DNA of 64,000 bases from positions 10,504,014 to 10,568,013 of the forward strand of contig CP099854.1 of the NCBI GenBank assembly GCA_030062745.1, in the 5' to 3' direction. Shown here piece after piece: positions 12,101 to 22,390 of this stretch. The stretch comes from Capitulum mitella. Lineage: Eukaryota; Arthropoda; Thecostraca; Pollicipedomorpha; Pollicipedidae. The notes beneath the pieces were generated by a model. It was not told the origin of the DNA. It ran no database searches and saw nothing but the letters and a program-made list of their open reading frames with translations. The position numbers were made by a program, and so were the translations under genes. Each line of letters starts with the position of its first letter. Positions within the stretch are counted from its first letter, which is position 1.

Positions 12101-15100
12101 GTTATTCACACTTTTTTCCCCTTCCGCCTACGTCTTTTATGAGACTAGGCATTCAGAACAATCTTCAGTTATATGGACGGCTCCTAGCCCTCACGCGACA
12201 GATTTTTTTATCCCCTCTTCGTTAATGGGTAAGCAAGAGTACCCTTCCATGCCCGTTTGACCCAGTTACGTGAAATGCCGTGGTTCCTTCACTACTTCAA
12301 GAATCACTTCGTGCCATACCATTTCCCGTTATTTTTTTCTAAACCTACTCCCTCCGCCGATGATATTTAGTGACGGTCTTGCAGACCAGGGAGTCATGTA
12401 GTAGGCTAGTAACGCCGCCCGGACCGCGTGGAATACCATGCTCAGGTATGAACCGGGGCTAGTTCAAAATCATTCAGGATTCCGGAACTGTGCACTCGAG
12501 TTGATGCACTCTGTCAGTGGGGCGGCTTTCCTGAGTTGCCTATTGGATGGCAGAATCTGACGTCATGTGTATGATCTGTACCCGGAGCGATGCGGATTTA
12601 TGTAGAAAACGGGCAGTAAAGTGGGTTCTGAACTCTGGGCCATAGCAGAATAGCACAGGTCGGGCCGGACGTAACAGCACATTCTGCTTCAGCCTGCCAA
12701 ATAATGGATTATGATGTTCCCACAGACCACTGAGCCATTGGGATTATAAGGTATAAAGTGGACTTGCTGTGCCCTGGTTTTTGTGTTCTGTGCCATCAGC
12801 AACTCACGCTGACGGAACTCAGCTCCAGGATCGTTGCGTCTTGTGCCTTCCTCTCCGTGATTGGGTGTATTACTTCGACCGTGAGTTTCCCCTCCCCCTT
12901 TATCAGTGTTCTGGTATGTGACCTTGACCAGTTCCACGATCGTTGCCACTTGAGCCGTCCTCCCCGTAGCCTGGCGTATGACCTTGCCGGTGACCTTGAC
13001 CCCGCGCCCGGCAGTCGGACGACCGCGGCACGATCGGCGCGTCCCAGGTGCTGCGCGTCACCCGGCGCGGCGCCCAGGCCGTCCACTTCGTCCTTGACCC
13101 CGTGACCCCCGGGGACCGGGTCGAGGTCAGCGTCGACTGGCGGCGCCGCTGGGACCACATGCAGCAGCACTCGGGTGGGTTGGAGCGGCTGGTCGCAGCC
13201 CGCTCGTCGTGGGAGGCTGCTTCGCGCGTCGCCTGTACGGTGCTGGACTAGTTGCCGTTGGGTAGTGGTAGTTTTTGTTTCCGCTTTGCTGCCATTCGTC
13301 GAAAATCTTAATGTGACTCGCCTCATGCTAATTACGTGCACGCTGTTTGTCATATATTGTGTTCTGCTGGTGTCCTGTGTGTATTTCTGGTACATTTTTA
13401 TCTTATTTCCAGCCGGGAGGGTTAGTTCGTTTTGGCGCACATTGAAAAGCCCAATGTCACGGAAACAGACTATATGCTGTTAAGTGCTCCAAGAATGGCT
13501 TCAGATTCATCTTTAACTATCTGGATACCCTTTACTGAGTAACTACGATTGACTCTTTGGCTCATATCACTTTTCCCACGATGGATGGGTCACTTAGATC
13601 ACGGAGACGAAAATTTGCGTCAGACGACCTTGGCCCAAAATCCACGTTAAATACGGAACGTCGTTTTTTCCCAAGAGTGAGTAACATTACCAGATTCCTC
13701 CTGTCAAACGACTCGGTGTGTGCTGGGGAGGGACTGTTTGCCGCGATGGTGCCTTGCCCTGAGCCCGCTTCTTTTATGTCTCCGTCAGCAGGTCAGCACC
13801 TGATCACGGCCATCCTGGACCAGCTGTTCGGCTTCCCGACCACCTCCTGGGCACTCCGAGACACCGTACCACTCATCGAGATCGGTGGGTTATGGACAGC
13901 TGGTACGAGGTGCCGTGTCCTTCGTGGAGATTGGTGGGTTATGAACAGCTGGTACGAGGTGCCGTGCCCTTGTTTGAGATCGGTGGGTTATGGACAGCTG
14001 GTACGAGGTACCGTGCCACTCGTCGAGATGGGTGGGTTATGGACAGCTGGTACGAGGTGCCGTGCCCTTGTTTGAGATCGGTGAGTTATGGACAGCTGGT
14101 ACGAGGTGCCGTGCCACTCGTCGAGATTGGTGGGTCATGGACAGCTGGTACGAGGTGCCGTGCCCTTGTTTGAGATCGGTGAGTTTATGGACAGCTGGTA
14201 CGAGGTGCCGTGCCACTCGTCGAGATGGGTGGGTTATGGACAGCTGGTACGAGGTGCCGTGCCACTCGTCGAGATGGGTGGGTTATGGACAGCTGGTACG
14301 AGGTGCCGTGCCACTCGTCGAGATGGGTGGGTTATGAACAGCTATTGGGACGGTCCGAGATGTCGTCGCTTTTGTCGAGATTGCTCGGTTCTTGGCAACT
14401 GGTTACATGGTCTCAGGCATTTTACCTGTACGTTGGTCCGGTGTGTTATGGATAACAGAATCGTGTTCGTAGCGCTGGTTTACTTTTCACCAGATTGGTT
14501 GGTAAAAGACAGCTGATTGTGCGATCCGAGATGTCATGCCCCTCGTTCGCGATGTGGGCTATTGACAGCTCGGGGTACGTGCTGGGAATCTTTCTCGTTC
14601 CGCGGGATCGAGATTGATGTACCATGAAGGATTGGTGCCGCTTGCAAAAACACATTGCCCCCATCGAAATGGTTGGGCTGTGGACGTGGTTTGGATGGGC
14701 TGGTCTAAGACTTATGAACTGGAACAGATCAGCTGCTTGTGGACATCCGGTGGGATGCTTTGAAAGGCAGTGCATTCTCTAGTTTAGGGAAGAAAGGAAT
14801 GAAGTTTACCGCCTTTCTGTTTTATTCCCCTTGTCAGCCTATCGCTTCCTTCTGAAACTGGATATCACTGGCTGACATCTGGGGCATGGTTTGGAACATG
14901 GCTCTTTCTAGATTTTAGAGAAGAATTAAAGGTACTAGGTTGAGTGGATAGCTGTTTTGATTGTCATATCAAGCCATTTGTTGTTCCCTACGCTGGCTTT
15001 CGCTACTTAATGACGGACATCTTTCCTGATGGGAACGTGTCTTCCTCCGTCCATTCAGACGCGCCGGAGCTGTCACGTGACCGGCTGGCGGAGGCGGAGG

Positions 15101-18100
15101 CCCGGGCGAATCAGCTGATCCGTGAGGGCCGACCGGTGCGGGTCACCGTCCACCAGCCGGGCGACCCGGCGCTGGCCGGGGTCAGGGCCCGGGGCCTGCC
15201 CGACGACCACCAGGTCAGCGCCGGCACGGTGACCTCGGACACGGCAGGGCGACCTCTGACCGCACCTCCGATCTCTGTGTGACCTGACGTTGGCCATGAT
15301 GTCAGACCATTATGCATCTGTTGTGCATGCTGTACCCGTTTCGTTTAACGTTTTACGCCCGCGTTGACGTCGAGACTTGAATCCGCTGTGACCACACTGC
15401 GTGGGGACTTCAGAAAATTATGTGCTGCGCGTTTGATACTTTCAGGCGGCCTCAAGGGCCCATCGTCGTTCCTGGCCACCACTGTTTGGTTTTGCAAGCG
15501 ACCTCTGTCTGCCTTTTACTTGTCATTGACAGCTGCTGGACTCTGTCGTTTCTCTTGTTCTCTTCTGACCTCCCGCTGGTCTTTACCGACCCCGGTGACC
15601 TCCACTGACACCCTATGACCCCTGCTGACCCATACTGAGCTTCGCTGACCTGAACGGAGCCGTACTGACTGCCGTAGACCTTCACTGGCTCCCACGGAGC
15701 TCCACCGACTTTCATTGGCGCCACTCACCTCCGCTGATCTTTACTGGCTTCCACAGGCGTACAGTGACCTGCAGTGGCCCTGGTGTCTTTTGATCATGTT
15801 CGTTGATCATTGCTGTGCCGTAATAACCTCTGCGGATTACTGCCCTGTTCTGTCTTTAAGACTTCCTGTCTTCGCTGAGTCTTTGCTGGTCTTCGCTGAG
15901 CCTTCGCTGACCTTCGTTGACCTTTTCTGACCTTTGCTGGCCCTCGCTAACCTCCACTGACCGTCGCCGACCTTCTCTGACCGTGCGCTGATGTCTGCTG
16001 ACCTCTGCTGACTTTCGCTGACCTTCGCTGACCTCCAGGGCCCGGTCCGCATCGTCAGCATCGACGGCGTGGACGACAACATGTGCTGCGGCACGCACGT
16101 CAGCAGCCTGGCCCACCTGCAGGCCGTGAAGCTGCTGCGTGCTGAGCGCGCCAAAAAGGGCCGGACCAACGTCTTCTTCCTGGCCGGGCAGCGGCTGCTG
16201 GACCAGCTGGGCGAGATGGCGCGGCGGGAGAGCGAGCTGAACCTGGTGCTGAAGTGAGTCACCTCTCGGCATAGACGAAGGGGGTCGACGGAAGTTGGAG
16301 GGGGCTGGAGTCCCCTCCAGGCGCGGTTTGATCTCGTGCGGGAGGTACGCGCTGATGGAGACTTTCGTGGTTTGGTGCTGCTGGTGCAACGCTGTCCTGA
16401 ACGTCCCGTCACGAACGTCACCAGTCACTAAAGGCGTGCACCTGTGGTGGTGCATGGAAGAAGTGGGACTAGAAGTTTTGACGCTGCAGATGATTTTTGC
16501 GAGTCCCATCCCTGGTCGTGTAGGTTTTCGACGAACCTGTTGCCGAAATGGGTGCAAGCTGAGGCCGGAAGCTTTCAGTGACTGATGTTCGAGTGGAGGG
16601 GGGGGGGCGGTGGGACTGCGACTGTGTGCTTATCATAAGGCGAGGAAATTGGCCAGGGATTAACAGCAGGTTTCTCGTGTAAAACAAGGTAGCTGTGGCC
16701 CGTTTGATAATTTTACAATAATTTAATGACTGGATCACAAAAAATTAATTGTGATGTACCCCGTTATGTCCGAGGGACATATGTTACATTTCTGTTGACG
16801 TGTGTGCGTTTGTTTGTGTCGTTGTGTGCGTGTGTGTGTTACGATCATGTAGCCGTGCTGTCTCGGGCGCCCAGCCTTGAGCCCGGTCCAGGCCGTTGTC
16901 CGCTGTCCTGACGCCCCCCCCCCCCGCCACAGGTGCGGCCCGCCGGAGTACGCGGCCGTGCTGGACAAGTGGCAGCGCTCGCTGAAGCAGGCGCAGCGCG
17001 CCGCGCGCCGGCTCCTGCTCGGCCGCGCCCGGGCGGAAGTGGAGCGTTTCCGGTCGGCGGCGTCGCGGCCCGGCTGGCTGGCGCTGCACGAGCCGGCCGG
17101 GGACGCCGAGTTCATGGCGACCGTCGTGGCTCTGGTGGATGACCCGGTCAGTGGCGCTGGCCAGGTGGGACGGGGCGGGGGGGGAGGAAGGTCAGGGACC
17201 TGCGAGAGAAGGACTGGGTCTCGGGTGAAAGTGGCCTTCGATTAGAGGAGATGATCCCCAGGAGGGGGATGAGTGACCTTAGGAGGCAGGTCTATGTGGA
17301 CCTTGGGAGGGAGGTCTGTGACCTGTGGGAGGAAGATAACTGTTGGGAAGGAAGGCTGTTGATCCCAGTGCGAAGAAAGTCACCTTTGCAAGGAAGATAA
17401 TCATCGGGAGGGAGGGAAAGAGGGAAGCCAGTGACCTTAGAAGGGAGTTCACTGACCTGAGAGAGGAAGGTCATTCGCCTTCAGGAAGGATGTCATTGAG
17501 TCTGGGAGGGAGGCAGTTTGAAGCGAATTTATCCCAGGCAATTTGGCGTGGGATACGTGGTCAGACGGCGTTATCAGCTACTAGATGGCGCTGATTCATC
17601 AGTTACCAGATGGCGCTGAGTGGTCAGTTACAAGATGGCGCTGAGTTGTCAGCTACCAGATGTGCCGAGATATCAGCTACCAGATGGTGCTGAGTTACCA
17701 GTTACCAGATGGCATTGAGTGATCAGTTACGTGCCGTGGAGGTCTCGACGCGCCCTCTCATCATCCGGACAACCCTTCCTTCTTCAGTTTTCAAACTCCA
17801 CTGGGTCCTGAACATGGAGCCACGCTAAAGCTGGGTGTGTAGCACCACGTTACAGCCGAGGAGAGGTGAACTGACAGAGCAGCAGGGGAAGACTGGGCAG
17901 ACTGCCAGCCGTGTCCGATGTCCTGTGCGTGCCGTCATACGTGTCCGGCGCGTGCTGACCCGTTTTGATCGTCGTTCGTCCGTCCTAGTGCGTGCTGTCG
18001 CCAGGTACTGCTGAGACCGTGTTTTGACTGCCGGACATATGTACTTGCCCACTGTGCGCTCTGTCGACAGGCTGTCCTGACTCCTGATTTGACCGCTGTT

Positions 18101-19264
18101 TAGCCGTTTATCAAGGAGCCCACTGTGCGCCTTGTTGATAAATGATATTTTTGCCATGTTTTGATCATCACATCCACACTAGCCCGCTGTTTGGTGACAC
18201 TATGTGGCCGCCATCCGTGTGTACCAGCCTATTGTGTGTTCTGATGCCTGTTGTGACCGCCCTTCGTCTGTACAAGCCCACTGTGTGTTCTGATACTCTG
18301 TTGTGACTGCCGTCCGTCTGTACTAGCCCACTATGCGTGCGCGCTGACACTCCGTTGTGACTGCCGTCTGTCTGTACTAGCCCACCGTGCGCTCTGTCGA
18401 CAGGCGGTGCTGACGCTGGTTACCGTGGGCGGCGAGGACGGCTGTCCGGGCTCGATGCTGTTGAACGGTCCACCGGAGCTGGTCGGCAGACTGGGTCCCC
18501 TCCTCTGCCAGCTGATGGACGGTCAGAGAGGGGAACTTCGGAACCTGGGGTGATGTTAAGACAGCGTGGTATGGTTATACGAGTCGTCAGGAATTAGTGG
18601 AGCATCTGTTTGTCGTTTGGCAGGGCATTGACGAGAACACGCTGACAGAATCCCGTCACGTCACGCAACACACGATTTCGATGAACTGAAAACTGATACT
18701 GAAAGACTGACTGGACATGACAGGGGGTTCAGCAAAATTGTGTTTGAAAGGCATGGTAAACTGGCAAGTCCAATAGAGGCAGTTTATAAACATATTGTCC
18801 TGTTAGGGCATTTCAAAGCTAGCATGACGTTGGCGTTGAGCAGAAGCCTTCTTTCGCCTTTGGGCCGATTTTGTGTCACTGCTGGCGTAAATTGGGATTG
18901 TGCGGCCTCATCTTTTCTTTCTTCACAAACCGTCAAATGGCGATCATTGTGAACAGCGATTAACATCACCTTTTTTGTAAGTATTTGATAATATTTTTTG
19001 TACGAGGGCTCCTGTGTAATATAAAGATGTGTTTTTCATGAATGACTGAATTCCAAGACATTAAAGAAGCGTGAGGTTAGGACTTGGCCAGAGAGCACGT
19101 CGACGTTAGGCTTCCTACTTTCCCAGTAACGTTTGGCCCGGTTTGTGCCTTCAGGCAAGGGCTCCGGCAAGGGAGGACGGTTCAACGCCAAGCTCGGCAG
19201 TCTGAAACGTCGAGCCGAGGCCGATGACCTCATCCGACGGGAGATGCCATTGGCCGAGAGCTGA
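9140..19264 (+). CDS. AARSD1: AARSD1, alanyl-tRNA editing protein (complete, 9 exons)
   Basis: Cytosolic free-standing AlaX-type editing protein that hydrolyses serine mis-attached to tRNA-Ala. Nine exons join in phase: 9140-9178, 11186-11314, 13015-13174, 13792-13884, 15059-15213, 16039-16253, 16933-17146, 18404-18521, 19155-19264. All introns are GT-AG. The total is 1233 nt, 410 residues plus stop (human about 412). It begins MVFACQNDSYATK like the vertebrate protein (MAFWCQRDSYARE). The zinc-binding HxxxH is H104/H108 (HMQQH) and the CxxxH is C208/H212 (CCGTH); GLPDDH is present at about 186-191. Every family motif I know is intact. The start is the first ATG matching the conserved N-terminus. 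It converges with the ZMIZ1 gene about 15 kb downstream. Introns 1, 4, 5 and 7 contain tandem repeats. Confidence 0.95.
10019..10118. repeat. 50-bp tandem duplication in AARSD1 intron 1
   Basis: Two adjacent 50-bp copies (10019-10068 and 10069-10118) differing at only a few positions; a recent duplication. Confidence 0.85.
11186..11314 (+). CDS. AARSD1: AARSD1 exon 2
   Basis: Acceptor TTTCAG, donor CAG before GTGGGT, phase 0/0, 43 codons. Carries SAVVSCTPAEC and ends in LFPEGGGQ, the conserved AlaX N-terminal strand. Contains no CpG, unlike all other exons. Confidence 0.93.
13015..13174 (+). CDS. AARSD1: AARSD1 exon 3
   Basis: Starts SDDRGTIG (human PDDRGTIN), contains LRVTRRGAQAVHF and the HMQQH zinc motif. 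Phase 0 in, phase 1 out (TCG-G before GTGGGT). Very CpG-rich. Confidence 0.94.
13792..13884 (+). CDS. AARSD1: AARSD1 exon 4
   Basis: Encodes QHLITAILDQLFGFPTTSW through PLIEI; the splice to exon 5 restores PLIE-I-DAPELS, which aligns with human AIELDTPS. Donor ATC-G before GTGGGT. Its last 20 or so bases are the seed of the 49-bp array that follows. Confidence 0.92.
13885..14345. repeat. 49-bp minisatellite carrying the exon-4 splice donor
   Basis: Nine full units plus a partial tenth, starting at 13885, 13934, 13983, 14032, 14081, 14130, 14179 (50 bp), 14229, 14278 and 14327. Each unit begins with the intronic GTGGGTTATGGACAGCTGG and ends with a copy of the exon-4 tail (CCACTCGTCGAGATGG type). 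Two tail variants alternate, giving a 98-bp higher-order repeat. Decayed relatives continue to about 14.7 kb. The exon-4 frame stays open to a stop at 14073-14075. Confidence 0.93.
15059..15213 (+). CDS. AARSD1: AARSD1 exon 5
   Basis: Acceptor CCATTCAG. Encodes APELSRDRLAEAEARAN through ARGLPDDHQ, corresponding to the human helix and GRGLPDDH loop. Phase 1 in, phase 0 out. Confidence 0.93.
15590..16036. repeat. CTGACC-type short tandem repeat ending at the exon-6 acceptor
   Basis: Imperfect 10-11 bp units of the form TTCGCTGACC / CCACTGACC fill the 3' half of AARSD1 intron 5 and run straight into the acceptor CTGACCTCCAG, so the repeat serves as the pyrimidine tract. Confidence 0.85.
16039..16253 (+). 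CDS. AARSD1: AARSD1 exon 6
   Basis: Encodes GPVRIVSIDGVDDN, the CCGTH zinc motif (C208, H212), then KKGRTNVFFLAGQRLL. Phase 0 in, phase 2 out (AA before GTGAGT). Confidence 0.95.
16933..17146 (+). CDS. AARSD1: AARSD1 exon 7
   Basis: Acceptor CCGCCACAG after a C-run. Encodes a charged helical segment (QRSLKQAQRAARRLL) and EPAGDAEFMATVVAL, matching the human EGDSEFMNIIA region. Phase 2 in, phase 0 out. Confidence 0.92.
17165..17735. repeat. Two tandem arrays in AARSD1 intron 7
   Basis: 17165-17520: imperfect 40-50 bp G-rich units of the GGGAGGAAGGTC type. 17560-17735: about seven units near 25 bp built on CAGTTACCAGATGGCGCTGAG. Noncoding. Confidence 0.75.
17990..18400. repeat. Tandem array containing copies of the exon-8 acceptor
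   Basis: Imperfect 55-65 bp units with GTACTAGCCCACTGTGCGCTC. The copy ending at 18070 retains CTCTGTCGACAG followed by a near copy of the first bases of exon 8 (GCTGTCCTGAC against GCGGTGCTGAC), making a decoy acceptor 333 bp upstream of the real one at 18403. Confidence 0.85.
18404..18521 (+). CDS. AARSD1: AARSD1 exon 8
   Basis: Encodes AVLTLVTVGGEDGCPGSM through LCQLMD, aligning with human LLFLTVGDEKGGGLFLLAGP. Phase 0 in, phase 1 out. Confidence 0.9.
19155..19264 (+). CDS. AARSD1: AARSD1 exon 9 (stop)
   Basis: Encodes GKGSGKGGRFNAKL then LKRRAEADDLIRREM and stops at TGA 19262-19264. The Gly/Lys-rich GKGAGKKGRFQGK motif of the human C-terminus is recognisable. Confidence 0.93.
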
Positions 19265-20780
19265 GTGAAGTCATAGCCGTTAGCGGTCGTGATTGGTTGC
19301 CGGTGCGAGCGTGGGTGATGAATATTGTTGATCGATGAACTGCAAGCTGCTGGAAATTTTTGAACCGTGATGTAGTTGCTGAATTTGCTCCTGGGATGTG
19401 TGAATCCTGGCGTCATTTGCGGGAATGGAGCAGTTTGTCTGTCTTCAGACATGACGCTATGTTTCCCAATTTCACTGAGTGTGTGAGTAATTGCGTGTCC
19501 GTGACGAGACGTGGAACCCGTGCCTCGTCGACACCTCGGCCCTATTACGTCTAGGTGAGGTGCGTGGAGTAGATTCCCTCTCCTGCCAGGCCATAGCCCA
19601 GCCTCCCTGAATCTCTGTGAATGGCGCCCACGCTGGACTCTGCGGCCTGCTGGGGCCTGCGGGCCGTACAGCGCTGTGTTGTGATCAGGTTCAGGGACGG
19701 CAGGGGACGACAGCCTTGCCTGTGTTTGGCGCAGCTCTGTGGTGGATTCCCGGTTTGTGATCTAATGTCCGTAGCGTGGCCCAGTAGCATGGCTAGTCAT
19801 TGACGGTCTTAGGGGACAGTTGATCCTTGTCACCCATGTAAAAACGAATCAACCCACTGACAGGATGTTGATGGTGAAGTTATGTGCTGGTGCGTTTCAG
19901 TACATTCACCGTCCCCGACCGGATGTGGGAATCCAGGTTTCGTTGCTGCTAGCAGTGCGACGGTTATCGGGTCCATGCAGGGTTCAGTTGAGTTGGGGAG
20001 TGCGCAGTGATGTCGAATCCTCGACAGCATGCTGACAGACAGCATGCATGTGTGCTAAGCATACACTGCTCGAATCGAATGGAAATCGCAACGTTTACCT
20101 CAGCCTGTTTTGTCGTGGAGCATATTTGTGGATGCCAGTCTTCGATTCCGCAGACGTGCATTGACCGATCACGAATGGACTCAATACACCAACAACCATC
20201 GACTTGGCCTTAAAGCGCGCTGTCACCTGAAACCGGAGGCGGTAGACAAGATGTGCCCGTCAGATACCTATTACACACATTGTCGATGATTACCCGGCCC
20301 GGTGCTGAGAGAAAGCTTCACAGGCAGACGACGTTCTCATGTCCGGTCGTGTATTTGGTTTGAGCGTGGGGCGGCTCGGTACCCGTGCGTTTTAGCACGG
20401 ACAGACCGGCCGGGCGCTGTCCTGCATACCTGTGGCCTTGCGGAGATATCTCGGTCTGCGTGAATGTACGTTCCTCTGCGTGTTTGCCTGCTAGTGTTTG
20501 CGTACCCTGATGTCCGTGTCTGCGTGATTGTAGATGTCCCGATATGTCTGTCTGCATAATTCGTGCCTTATCCGCGTGCCCCATATCTGTGTTTGCTTGC
20601 CTATGTGTCTGTGTGTGCACGCCGCTCTGTATGTCTGCGTTTGATTGCGTGTCTGCGGAGTTCGCATGCTCCCATGTTTCGGCCCAGTTCCGTTGTTTGT
20701 AAGCGTGGCTGTCCGTTTTCGCCCGTGTACTTTTGTGTGCGCGTCTGTTTGCGCGTTTGCGATGCATCATACTCATTGGC
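19265..20780. other. Downstream of AARSD1, no gene recognised
   Basis: Contains the presumed 3' UTR. 20440-20760 is a TG/GT-rich low-complexity stretch with short imperfect repeats. Open frames here are unremarkable. Confidence 0.5.
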
Positions 20781-20807
20781 ACATCGGCACTTCATGTGAC
20801 TTACTTA

Positions 20808-21001
20808 TGACGTCAAGTGATGCATTTTCAGCGTAAGGTGGCGCACGTATGACGTCGAGTGAGGCACTTTGACGCAGTATGGCGCATTTGTAGCACCATG
20901 TGGTGTTCGTATGACGTGAGTGACACGGCTGACGCGCTAATGACGTCAAGCAGCACACTTTCGGCGCCATGCGGCGCACTCATGACGTCACTGGACGTCA
21001 C
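20808..21001. promoter_or_regulatory. Cluster of CRE-like palindromes in tandem-repeat context
   Basis: Perfect TGACGTCA at 20808, 20941 and 20983, near matches at 20850 (TGACGTCG) and 20912 (TGACGTGA), plus GGACGTCAC at about 20993. They sit in imperfect units near 40 bp with GTGGCGCA(C/T). They could bind CREB/ATF factors, but may be a by-product of repeat growth. Confidence 0.5.
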
Positions 21002-21510
21002 GCGGCGTACTTGTCGCGTCACGAAACGCACCTGCGATGACCGCGGCACCAGTTGCGTTGACACTGGGATTTGTTGGCGGCCAGTTACACGCACAAATAC
21101 CAGAATATGCCGAACGAAGGACGACTCAGAGGGTGACCTAATTGGGCCTTCCACGGCCGCCGCCAACACCGCAAAAACACGCTTCTATCTCCGTGCCTCT
21201 AACTCCACCCCTGGCAAAGGCAGTCGACAGCGTCCACATAGCCGCTGCGCAGGGCGCCACAAAATACCTCCGAAACGGCATTCGATAAATACGCGCGATT
21301 ACCGCTGTCGGCCCGCTGCCCGCACCGCCGACAGATACCCTCGTTACTGACACCAAGTGCCAATCACCGGCCCGCCGCGTGACGCCGTGTGTGACGCCAC
21401 AGGGTGGGCGTGTCTACTGGAGGCCGGAGAAGGCCTGGCTGAGCAGGGTTTCCAGCTCCTTGAGGTGAGCCGTCTTGCTACCGGTGGCCGGTGAGGCACT
21501 GCAGCTGCGA

Positions 21511-21645
21511 CCCACGTACCTGTCGACAGTACCGGTACAGAGGGATGTGACTGACCCACGTACCTGAAGACAGTACCGATACAGAGGGATGTGACTGATC
21601 CACGCACCTGAAGACAGTACCGGTACAGAGGGATGTGACCGACCC
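21511..21645. repeat. 44-bp tandem repeat, 3 copies
   Basis: Three near-identical units beginning (C/T)CCACG(T/C)ACCTG and containing CAGTACCGGTACAGAGGG. Confidence 0.85.
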
Positions 21646-21789
21646 ATTAGGGCTCATGAAATATACCCTAAAATGGGCAAAAAATACATTTGCCATCCAC
21701 TGCTGATGAGGCATGATTGGTATATATTTTCAGTTTCTGCACATGTAAGTTTTTAAATGATATGACTTACGTGACCTGACACAGCTTAA

Positions 21790-22386
21790 CCCGTCCCCGA
21801 CTGGGGGGACGGGTTCCGCCAATTGTGTAGATTGGTTACTAATGAATTTTTCCGAAATTTAAGCACGGAAAACCAACACAAGAACCACAAAGATCAATAA
21901 AGTTTACATAGATCGCCTTTTTTCGCGAAAATAAAGGAACGCTCAAATTAGTTCCCGTCAATTTCTTACTGTATACGGCTGTGGCGCACGCCTACAGCTG
22001 CCGCCAGAATTGCCGTGTCTTTAACTCAACGTTTCGGCGCATGTATTGGACAAATCTGGGAAATTAGATGTGTATCGGCATCCGCGGACCTTTACTTGTG
22101 CGCTGGTGCCTTAACCTATGCGTTGTTAGTTACAGCCCTTGAGATTCAGGCCATTTCTCGGTCTCATGCAGTCGGCTATGAGAAAACATGTATAGGGCGT
22201 AAATTGCTTACAAATTATCTAAAACCAGAAAATGAGATAAGTTTCGAGCTCTACTCGTCACAAGCTTTCCAACGTTATGCTTATTTTTATCTTGCGACCA
22301 ACCGTTCATGAGTTAGAGGGGGCGGCCAACTGCCCCCCCCCCCCGCCGTCGCCCGTGTTCGAAACCGACCGACGGTCGTGCGCGGG
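21790..22386. mobile_element. piggyBac-like MITE, copy 1 (TTAA-flanked)
   Basis: 597 bp between TTAA at 21786-21789 and TTAA at 22387-22390. Ends begin CCCGTCCCCGAC and, inward from the right, CCCGCGCACGACC; TTAA plus CCC...GGG ends are typical of the piggyBac superfamily. Interior shares about 500 bp with 38.69-39.24 kb. No transposase; the small frame at 22015-22311 lies within it and shows no domain. Confidence 0.7.
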
Positions 22387-22390
22387 TTAA

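Noticed and set aside
22015-22311. 98-codon plus-strand frame as a gene
   Set aside because: Falls inside the TTAA-flanked MITE and the sister copy at 38.7-39.2 kb does not preserve the frame.
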